NCBI GenBank assembly: GCA_022843265.1
Contig: JALHNZ010000003.1
Span: 1 to 64,000 of the forward strand
From: Gemmatimonadaceae bacterium
Lineage (GTDB): Bacteria > Gemmatimonadota > Gemmatimonadetes > Gemmatimonadales > Gemmatimonadaceae
Reading direction: 5' to 3'
DNA: 64,000 nt
Position numbers and translations under genes: made by a program. The stretch's first letter is position 1. The number at the start of each line of letters is the position of its first letter. The notes under the pieces are model-generated. The model was not told the origin of the DNA. It worked only from the letters and a program-made list of their open reading frames with translations, and made no database searches. This document shows positions 26,299-36,812 of the stretch, piece by piece.

Positions 26299-28965
26299 TT
26301 ACCGCGCCGGCTGCGCCCGCTGCGCCCGCCCGATCTCCGCCGCGAAGTTGCGCACCACCACCACCCTCGGGAATCGCGTCGGCCGCACGAACACCACCGT
26401 GCCATCGGGGCCCACATCGAAGGGCGCGTGCGTCGGATCGTCAGACACGAACTCGGGGCCGAGCAGCGCTTGTGTGCTGCCCACCTTCACCCCCGCCGAG
26501 AGATCGATGGTCGTGGCCACCAGGCCGCTCGGCGTAACGTAGTAGAGGCTGCGACCGTCGCGCGCCCACACGGGAACGCCGCCACCGGCCCGGTCGATAC
26601 GCACTTGGGGGCCTGGGCCGGGGAATGGCGCGACGTACACGTGCCTGTCGCTGCCGGCGCTCAGGGCGATCCATCGCCCATCGGGCGAAAATCGCGCACC
26701 GGTCATCGTCCCGCCATCCGTTGTCACATGTGGCAAGGGACGTAGCGTGCTGTCACCGCGAGTCCACCAAAGCAAACCCTGCGCGCGATCGAACGCCTCG
26801 TTCTGCACACGGCCTAGCACAGTCTTGGCGTCGGGCGACATCACCACTTCGTACACGACACGTCCGGCTTTTAAGAGCACGGTATCGGCACCACTGCCGT
26901 CGGCCGAGCGCAGTACCGCGCTCCGCAAGGAGTCGGTGATCGACCGGAAGAGGATGCTCCGACCGTCGGGTGTCCACTCGGCGCGATCACGCCCAGCCCG
27001 TTGGTCCTGTCCGGCAAGTGGCGCGAAGAATCCGTCGGAACGGTCGAGCAGACTGAGCGTGCCGCGACGCGTGGCACTGTCGCTCACCGTCACCACGAGG
27101 CGACGAGCGTCGGGTGAGAAGCGCGGGTGCTCAAAGGCCAGCGTATCCGGCAATGCCGGTGAGAGTCGGCCCTGCGGATCGCGATACGTCAGCAGCCCGG
27201 CGGACTTCTCATTGATGTACACCAAGTCACCCGACGGTGACATCACCGCGTAACCCAGTCCTGTGCCACCCGCGGTCATCTTCACGCCGCCGCCCATCAG
27301 TTCGCCGGGGCCCGTAACGGTGTGAGTACGCACGTTGAATGGCGCCGCAAAGATGTCCCCGGTGCGATTCAGGTAGACCATATGACCGCGGGCGACCCCC
27401 ACCACCATATAGGCATCGGTTCCAACGTCGGTAACTGTTCCATCCGCGAGGGACAGCGCGAGCACGCGCACCGAGTCGCCGGTGCGCTGGTTGGCGGCGA
27501 AGAGCACCACGTTCGACTGTGCCAGCGCCACGGGCCAGCGTGCCACGGCGCCCGCCGGTGCCGCAGCGATCGCGCGGGGCACACCGCCCGTTTCCTTCAC
27601 CGCGAACAGCGAGTCTGATTGCACGGCGTACACGATGTCGCCCCCAGACGTCCACGTGATGCCCTGAGGCTGCACCGGCAGCGTGGCAAGGCGGATCGGA
27701 TCGCCGCCGGACACGGCGACTTTAAAGAGCTGGCGTTCTCCCACGAACGCGATCCAACGACCGTCGGGTGAGAACGTCGGATCCACTGCGCCGGCACTCC
27801 CGGTAAGGGGCGTCATCTCCAGCTGGTCGAGCTGGCGCACGACTAGTCGGCCTTTGAGGTTGGCGGCGAACTGCCACATCACCAAGGTGCGGCCATCGGG
27901 GGAAAGCGCCAGGAGGCGGTTCTGCAATACCACATTGCTCTTGCCCTCGATGGTAAAGCGCGTCACGACATCAGTGGGCGATGGCCCGTTGGCGCCCTGC
28001 CGCGCCAGCATCCACGTCGCAGCGGCGGTGGTGGCCACGAGCGCGACCGCGCCCAGTAGCATCGCGGCCATCGTACGCCGCTTGCTGCCGGGTGCCGGCG
28101 CTGTCGTGGCGCCGCTGACCTGCGCCCCATTCACCGTTGCCAGTGCCGCCGCAAACTCCGCCGCGCTGGCCTGTCGATCGGCCGGCAGTTTCGCCAACGC
28201 GGTGAGCACCGCCGCTTCGACGTGCGGAGGAATCGTCTTCCGCAGCATCGTCAACCGTTCGGGCTCGCTGTTGATCACCTTGGCGACGATGGCCTGCACG
28301 CTGCTGCCGGTGAACGGCGCATCGCCGGCGAGCATCTCGTACGTCATCGCGCCGAGCGCGTAGATGTCGCTGCGCGCGTCGATGGTGCGTTCGCCCATCG
28401 CCTGTTCGGGGCTCATGTACTGCGGCGTGCCGAGACTCAGGCCGGTTTGCGTCATCCGTGCGCCACCGGCGCTTTGCACCGCGAGCGCAATGCCGAAGTC
28501 AGCCACAAGCGCACTGCCATCATGCAGGAGAATGTTCTCCGGTTTGATGTCGCGGTGAATCACATTCTGCCGGTGCGCATAGTCGAGCGCACTCGCGACT
28601 TCACGTGCAATGCGCACCGCATCATTGATCGGTAGCTGCGTCTCGCGTTCGAGGCGCGCACGCAGCGTTTCGCCCGTCACGAGTGGCATCACGTAGTACA
28701 GCAAGCCGTCGGCCTCACCGCTGTCGAGCAGCGGCAAGATATGCGGATGCTGCAACCGCGCGGTGGTGCGAATTTCGCTCAGGAAGCGCTCGCCGCCGAG
28801 CGCCGCGCCGAGGTCCGGGTGCAGCACCTTGATGGCGACATCCCGCTCATGCTTGAGATCGTGCGCGAGATACACGGTGGCCATGCCGCCGGCGCCGAGT
28901 TCACGCTCGACGCGGTAGCGGTCGGCGAGTGCGGCACCGAGGCGAGACACGACGTCGGTCATCAA
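26299..28965 (-). CDS. Ser/Thr protein kinase (PknB type) with C-terminal TolB/PD40 beta-propeller
   Basis: GAGGMATVYLAHDLKHERDVAIKVL, HRDIKPENIL, TM segment, FSPDGRWI blades. Confidence 0.93.
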   Translation of the reverse strand: MMTDVVSRLGAALADRYRVERELGAGGMATVYLAHDLKHERDVAIKVLHPDLGAALGGERFLSEIRTTARLQHPHILPLLDSGEADGLLYYVMPLVTGETLRARLERETQLPINDAVRIAREVASALDYAHRQNVIHRDIKPENILLHDGSALVADFGIALAVQSAGGARMTQTGLSLGTPQYMSPEQAMGERTIDARSDIYALGAMTYEMLAGDAPFTGSSVQAIVAKVINSEPERLTMLRKTIPPHVEAAVLTALAKLPADRQASAAEFAAALATVNGAQVSGATTAPAPGSKRRTMAAMLLGAVALVATTAAATWMLARQGANGPSPTDVVTRFTIEGKSNVVLQNRLLALSPDGRTLVMWQFAANLKGRLVVRQLDQLEMTPLTGSAGAVDPTFSPDGRWIAFVGERQLFKVAVSGGDPIRLATLPVQPQGITWTSGGDIVYAVQSDSLFAVKETGGVPRAIAAAPAGAVARWPVALAQSNVVLFAANQRTGDSVRVLALSLADGTVTDVGTDAYMVVGVARGHMVYLNRTGDIFAAPFNVRTHTVTGPGELMGGGVKMTAGGTGLGYAVMSPSGDLVYINEKSAGLLTYRDPQGRLSPALPDTLAFEHPRFSPDARRLVVTVSDSATRRGTLSLLDRSDGFFAPLAGQDQRAGRDRAEWTPDGRSILFRSITDSLRSAVLRSADGSGADTVLLKAGRVVYEVVMSPDAKTVLGRVQNEAFDRAQGLLWWTRGDSTLRPLPHVTTDGGTMTGARFSPDGRWIALSAGSDRHVYVAPFPGPGPQVRIDRAGGGVPVWARDGRSLYYVTPSGLVATTIDLSAGVKVGSTQALLGPEFVSDDPTHAPFDVGPDGTVVFVRPTRFPRVVVVRNFAAEIGRAQRAQPAR

Positions 28966-29099
28966 GGGCTGGCCGTGGCGAGAGGGCGGGCGATCACCAT
29001 TCGAGCACGTCGAGTCCGGGGATCATGACGACGTCGTCGAGGTTCATGGCTGTTTGCAGCGGCGGCTGCACGGTGGGCGAGGGCAGAGAGTGGCGCTGA

Positions 29100-29516
29100 C
29101 TATGCGAAGGGATTCGTGATCTTCACGCCGTCGATCACTTGCCCGGCATTCAGATCTTCGCTGTAGATCGTGGTACATCCACTGGCGACCGACGCGGCGA
29201 CGATGAGCGCATCCCAGAACGAGAGCTGGCTCAGCACCGACCGATCGATGGCCTGGTCGATCAGATCGGGAGAGAGCTGCACGACCTCAAAAATCCGGAA
29301 CGATTGCACCACGGACTTCGCAGCCAGCGGAGGCACACCCATTTTGCGCGTGGCCGTGACATAGAATTCCTGCAGGACTTGCGTGGAGATCACTCCGGAG
29401 CCGGACGCCACCACCTCGGCAATCAGCTCGCGACTACGCTGACGTTTGTGCGGGGCATCCAGATCCTGCGCGTACGCCAGCACGTTCGTATCGAGAAATA
29501 CTTTACCGCCGCTCAT
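29100..29516 (-). CDS. vapC: PIN-domain toxin, VapC family
   Basis: KVFLDTNVLAYAQDLDAPHKRQRSREL, STQVLQEFYVTATRKM, SFWDALIVAASVASGCTTIYSEDLNAGQVIDGVKITNPF. Confidence 0.92.
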   Translation of the reverse strand: MSGGKVFLDTNVLAYAQDLDAPHKRQRSRELIAEVVASGSGVISTQVLQEFYVTATRKMGVPPLAAKSVVQSFRIFEVVQLSPDLIDQAIDRSVLSQLSFWDALIVAASVASGCTTIYSEDLNAGQVIDGVKITNPFA

Positions 29517-29730
29517 ACAACTCGTCTCGCGTCCACCGTGTGCCGCCAGAATGGCCCGGCGCGCGATCCATCAACCGGAACATTTCCTCAACCGCAGCCG
29601 TGCGATCGACGTGAACGGTGCGTGCCAGCAGATCACGCACCAAGGCATTCAGGGTGGTGTTATGCCGCTCCGCATATGCCCGTCCCGCCGCGAGCGTTTC
29701 TTCGTCGAGCGCCAGGGTGATGTTCTTCAT
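29503..29730 (-). CDS. vapB: Antitoxin of the VapB/ribbon-helix-helix type
   Basis: MKNITLALDEETLAAGRAYAERHNTTLNALVRDLL; overlaps vapC by 14 nt. Confidence 0.87.
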   Translation of the reverse strand: MKNITLALDEETLAAGRAYAERHNTTLNALVRDLLARTVHVDRTAAVEEMFRLMDRAPGHSGGTRWTRDELYERR

Positions 29731-29735
29731 TACAC

Positions 29736-29764
29736 ATATTACGTGTACACTGTTAATGTGTCAA
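29736..29764 (-). promoter_or_regulatory. Sigma70-like promoter for vapBC
   Basis: Minus strand TTGACA - 17 nt - TAATAT - GTGTA - ATG. Confidence 0.7.
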
Positions 29765-29858
29765 TAGCCTGCGCGAGGTTACTGGTGGCCGTGCGGCCGG
29801 CGCCGAGTTCGCGAATGAGGCGGTAGCTACGGCTGAATGCCGACGTGAGACGCGTCGC
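29765..29858 (-). pseudogene. 5' relic of a PknB-type kinase gene
   Basis: Minus-strand frame reads ATRLTSAFSRSYRLIRELGAGRTATSNLAQAI, matching paralogue N-terminus SRLTAALADRYRVTRELGQGGMATVYLAHDL; homology stops at the vapBC promoter. Confidence 0.75.
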
Positions 29859-32507
<2,649 letters not shown>

Positions 32508-32764
32508 TGCCGAGCTGTCGCGCCAGGGGCGCGCGCCGGTGCGGGTGTTTTCATGGGCAGCAAGATGGGGCTTGCTTACAGACGTCACAAGACGATTACC
32601 ATCGAGGTACCGGCCGCAGCTGAGGCATCGCCGGTTATCAGGAAGCATCCAGCGAAGCCGTCTATCCGCAGCGCATTGCGCCCCGGGCAGGACGGACGCC
32701 AATTAGGCGCGATTGATGGCCCTTATCGCACGCCGCTCGTCCCCCACCTCAAGACGGAGCCGCC

Positions 32765-33931
32765 ATGCCCGTTCGTGCCTCGCGTTGGATCCAGTGCTCC
32801 GCACTTGTGGCGCTGGCGCTTGTCGGACTGGCGCCAGGAGAAGGAACGCTGCTCCAGGCGCAGAACCCCCCGGCGGCCGCGACAGCGCCCGCGCAGCCCG
32901 CGGAGCCACCACTGCAATGGCACGATGTGTCCCAGTGGGGTGTGGAAGGACGCGCGTGGCCGACGCTGGGGCGCACGCGGTGGTTTGACCGCTTTCCGGC
33001 CGTGGCGGAAGCCACCGTGACGCCGACGGTGTGGTCACTGAGCCGTCATAGCGCCGGCATGCTCGTGCGGTTCACCACAAACGCCGATGCCATCTGGGCC
33101 AACTACACGTTGTTCAGCGAGCGGCTGTCCCAGCCCAATATGACGGCGATCGCGATGAGCGGCCTCGACCTCTACGCGCGCGACAATGCCGGTAAATGGC
33201 GTTGGGTCGGCGTGACACGCCCCACGGCCAAGGTGGTTCGCCAGAGCCTGATCCGGCGACTGGCGCCGGGCACGCGCGAGTACGCGATCTACCTGCCGCT
33301 GTACAATGGCATCGACAGCTTGTCGATCGGTGTGCCGGTCGGCGCCACGTTCGAGCGGCTGGCACCGCGCGCCGAGCAGCCGATCGTGTTCTACGGTACG
33401 TCGATCACCCACGGCGCCAGCGCGTCCCGCCCCGGCATGACACACGTGGCCATCCTTGGGCGTCGCCTCGACCGCCCCGTGGTGAATCTCGGGTTCTCGG
33501 GCAACGGCCGGATGGACGCCGCCGTGGGCGACCTGCTGGTAAAGATCGACGCGGCGGTGTACGTGATCGACTGCTTGCCGAACATGGACGCCGCGGCGGT
33601 GACGCTCAAATGCGTGCCGCTGGTGAAGCAGATCCGCGCCGCGCGCCCCAACACCCCGATCGTGCTGGTGGAGGATCGTCGGCAGACCAACGCGTGGATT
33701 CTGCCGGCGCTCACCCAGTTTCACACCGACAATCACGCGGCGCTGCGCGCCTGTCTCACTGCGCTCGAGAAAGAAGGCATCACCGGTCTCTACTACCTCA
33801 CGGGTGATGAGCTGCTTGGCGACGATGCTGAGGCCGCGACCGATGGCTCGCATCCGAGCGACCTCGGCATGGTGCGTCAAGCCGACCGGTTCGAACCCGT
33901 GCTGCGGAAGGCGCTCGCCGGCGCGCGCTGA
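32765..33931 (+). CDS. Exported SGNH/GDSL-family hydrolase
   Basis: Signal peptide; IVFYGTSITHGASASRPGMTH (GDS-like block), NLGFSGNGRMD, DGSHPSDLG catalytic Asp-His block. Confidence 0.87.
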   Translation: MPVRASRWIQCSALVALALVGLAPGEGTLLQAQNPPAAATAPAQPAEPPLQWHDVSQWGVEGRAWPTLGRTRWFDRFPAVAEATVTPTVWSLSRHSAGMLVRFTTNADAIWANYTLFSERLSQPNMTAIAMSGLDLYARDNAGKWRWVGVTRPTAKVVRQSLIRRLAPGTREYAIYLPLYNGIDSLSIGVPVGATFERLAPRAEQPIVFYGTSITHGASASRPGMTHVAILGRRLDRPVVNLGFSGNGRMDAAVGDLLVKIDAAVYVIDCLPNMDAAAVTLKCVPLVKQIRAARPNTPIVLVEDRRQTNAWILPALTQFHTDNHAALRACLTALEKEGITGLYYLTGDELLGDDAEAATDGSHPSDLGMVRQADRFEPVLRKALAGAR

Positions 33932-34051
33932 CGGCGCATGAGCGGCGCGGGCGGTGGCGGCGATGCCACCGTCGTACGCGCGCGTCGCCCCAAGACTATG
34001 GCTCCTTCGGTACCTCCTCCATGCCGACCCCGAACGCGCCGTCAAGGCGCA

Positions 34052-36601
34052 TCAGCGCGGCACAGCTCCAATCGGCCACGACGACGGGTACGGACATTCC
34101 TTGAGCCCGTGTCGCTGCAGGAAAGCCTTCCACGCCGGTTCCGCGCGCGCGGCGTCGAAGGGGAGCGAGCAGACGGAGAACCCCGTGTTTGCCAACGCCC
34201 CACCGTTCTCGAAGGCGTCGACGAAGAATCGAGCCGCCTCCGCACGGTTGCCGAACACCGCGGCCGCGATCGCTCTGTCATAGGCGCTCACCCCAGCGGC
34301 GCCGGAAGCGATTTGATCACGCAGCGTGCGTGCAACAGCCCATTCTTGCGCCGCCGCGGCTGCCAGCACGGCCGTGCCGAATCTCCCCCGCGCCTGCGTG
34401 TTCAGACTACGCTGGCTCACGCGATAGGCGCTGTCGACCATCCCGCTCCACACCAGTGCGGTGATGCTATTGTTCGGGAAGGCGGGATTGAGCGCTTGCA
34501 CGCGGTCGTGGTTCTCCATGGACCGCGCAAACTGTCGTCGCTCGGAGAGGAAGGCGCCGCGCGTATTGAACGTGGTCGCCGACAATGGATCGAGCGTGAG
34601 CGCCAGTTCGATCTGCCGGTCGGCCTCCACCGTATCAAGGACGGCCTGATAGTAGATGGCCGACCAATGCGCAGCGATGGCGCTCCCCGGCTCCAGCCGT
34701 CTGGCGGCTGCGAACGCCTCTGAAGCCTCGGTAAACTCGAGACGCCGCACGGCGCGAAAGCCAAGCGCGACGTACGCATCGGCGATCGTGGAGTCGAGTG
34801 CCAGCGCCCGACTCGCTGCATCCTTGGCGCTGGCGTCGGACGCCGCAAAATCGACGGCTGAGTTGTAGTTGGGCCGGATGACGTGCGCGAGGGCGAGCCC
34901 CGCCCACCCACGGGCAAAGGCACTGTCGCGCTGCACCGCGGCTTGCAGGTATTTGACGGAGCTGTCACCGGGACCGGCGCCGCGCTGCGCCCAGAAATAC
35001 CGCCCCTTGAGGTACAAGTCGTAGGCCTCGGCGTCGTTCGTGCCGCGCGTCGCCACGCCCGTTGATATTGGCGCGCTCGCGCCCGGTGCCTGACCCAATC
35101 GCGGCGTGAGGGCCGACACGATGGCGCTCGTGAAGGCATCCTGTACCGCGAACACATCGGACCCGCTGCGTTCGAACGCATCACTCCAGAGCACCTGCCC
35201 ATCGCGCGTGCTGGTGAGTTGCGCAGTGAGTCGGATGCGATCGCCCGCGCGTCGCACGGTGCCTTCGACAATTGCACCTACGCCGAGCGCCTTCCCAACA
35301 TCGGGAGCAAGGATCGTCTTGCCTTTAAATGAAAAGCTCGACGAGCGACCGGCCAGACGCAGCCCGGGCAACTTGGAGAGCGCATGCGCAAGTTCGTCGG
35401 TGAGTCCATCGCTGAAGTATTCGTCTTTCGGATCACCGCCGGTGTTCACGAACGGCAGCACGGCGAGCGAGGACAACACGGTGGAATCGCCGGCGCTGCT
35501 ACCGGATGCCGACACGGCGGGGTTTTCCGCTGTATCGGTTGCGGTGCCACCGCTGCGGACGAGGTAGACACCAGCCAGCACGGCGACGACGACAGCCGCG
35601 CCGGCCCACACGCGCCATGTGGTGCCGCGCGTTGCAATTGCATTCCCGTCGATCACTCGCGTTGCGTTCCCCACGTGCGACGCACGTGACGCATTTGACG
35701 CATCTGACTCATTTAACGCATGCGGCGCGTTCAACGCATCCGCACTCGGCGTGACGACGTTGGCAAGGCGCACGAGCAGCGCGTCCGCACTCTGCACCCG
35801 TTGCGCCGGATCCTTTGCCAGACACTGCATCACCACATCGCACACGGTCGCCGAGATGTCCGGTCGCACGTCACGCAGTGCACGCGGCGACTCGCTGATG
35901 TGCGCGGCCACCATCGCATGCGGCGTTGTCGCCTTCGCGAACGGATGAACGCCCGACAACACTTCGTACGCCACCACGCCCCACGCATACAAATCAGCGC
36001 GCGCATCAGTGCGCGCGTCACCCACCGCCTGCTCTGGCGCCATGTAGGCCGGCGTGCCGATGGACATCCCGATCGACGTGAGCGCCTGATCCGGCACGCT
36101 CGTGGTGGACGCCGAGAGCGCTTTCGCAATGCCGAAATCGGTAACCACCGCCGTACCGCGCGACAACAGCACATTCTCCGGCTTGATGTCGCGATGCACA
36201 ATGCCGCGTTCATGCGCGTAGGCCAGCGCCTGCGCAATGTTGCGTAACAACCCGAGCGCTTCCGCTGCGGGAACGGGGCCGGCCACCAACCGCGCGCGCA
36301 ACGAATCACCGCGTACATACGGCATCGTGTAGTACGGCAGCCCTTCGGCGGTGAGGCCGGCCGTGAGCACCGGCACGATGTGCGGCTCCTGCAACGCGGC
36401 CGCGAGCTTGATTTCGCGCGTGAACCGTTCGGCACTCAGTGACGCCGACAGCTCCGGCGACAACAGCTTCACCACCACATCACGCGCGAGCGACTCGTCG
36501 CGCGCCACGAACACGCGCGACATGCCGCCACCGCCGAGCTCGCGCTCAAGGGTGTAGGCGCTGCCGAGCGCGGATTGCAGCTGCGCTCGGAGGTCCGTCA
36601 C
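34052..36601 (-). CDS. Ser/Thr protein kinase with TM, FlgO/TolB-N-like domain and TPR region
   Basis: GGGGMSRVFVARDESLARDVVVKLL, HRDIKPENVLL; SLAVLPFVNTGGDPKDEYFSDGLTDELAHALSKLPGLRLAGRSSSFSFKGK; TPR-like repeats. Confidence 0.92.
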   Translation of the reverse strand: MTDLRAQLQSALGSAYTLERELGGGGMSRVFVARDESLARDVVVKLLSPELSASLSAERFTREIKLAAALQEPHIVPVLTAGLTAEGLPYYTMPYVRGDSLRARLVAGPVPAAEALGLLRNIAQALAYAHERGIVHRDIKPENVLLSRGTAVVTDFGIAKALSASTTSVPDQALTSIGMSIGTPAYMAPEQAVGDARTDARADLYAWGVVAYEVLSGVHPFAKATTPHAMVAAHISESPRALRDVRPDISATVCDVVMQCLAKDPAQRVQSADALLVRLANVVTPSADALNAPHALNESDASNASRASHVGNATRVIDGNAIATRGTTWRVWAGAAVVVAVLAGVYLVRSGGTATDTAENPAVSASGSSAGDSTVLSSLAVLPFVNTGGDPKDEYFSDGLTDELAHALSKLPGLRLAGRSSSFSFKGKTILAPDVGKALGVGAIVEGTVRRAGDRIRLTAQLTSTRDGQVLWSDAFERSGSDVFAVQDAFTSAIVSALTPRLGQAPGASAPISTGVATRGTNDAEAYDLYLKGRYFWAQRGAGPGDSSVKYLQAAVQRDSAFARGWAGLALAHVIRPNYNSAVDFAASDASAKDAASRALALDSTIADAYVALGFRAVRRLEFTEASEAFAAARRLEPGSAIAAHWSAIYYQAVLDTVEADRQIELALTLDPLSATTFNTRGAFLSERRQFARSMENHDRVQALNPAFPNNSITALVWSGMVDSAYRVSQRSLNTQARGRFGTAVLAAAAAQEWAVARTLRDQIASGAAGVSAYDRAIAAAVFGNRAEAARFFVDAFENGGALANTGFSVCSLPFDAARAEPAWKAFLQRHGLKECPYPSSWPIGAVPR
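35681..35743. repeat. Degenerate 9-bp tandem repeat, 7 units, encoding the linker between kinase domain and TM segment
   Basis: cgcacgtga cgcatttga cgcatctga ctcatttaa cgcatgcgg cgcgttcaa cgcatccgc. Confidence 0.75.
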
Positions 36602-36812
36602 TCAGGTGACATCAGGCAGACGGGCGGCGGGGAGGGGTTGAAGACGGACGCACCGTTCAGCCCCCGGACGATTCGACGGAAGTTCATGTCGTCCGCAAAT
36701 CTACCGGTGCGCGGAAGTCGCGGAAGTCGGGTAGGTCGGGCAATGTCGGTACTCCATCCGTCCGGAGCGTGCCTTGGCGCGGCCGATGTGCAGCGCGTAC
36801 CTTCTCGCGCTC

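Noticed and set aside
26284-29028. Repeated near-identical segments considered as transposons or CRISPR-like repeats across the kinase region
   Set aside because: Similarity is confined to conserved kinase coding motifs; no terminal inverted repeats, no transposase, no regular spacers.
35446-35754. Plus-strand ORF with THLTHLTHLTH repeat
   Set aside because: Arises from the 9-bp tandem repeat read antisense to the kinase linker, not an independent gene.
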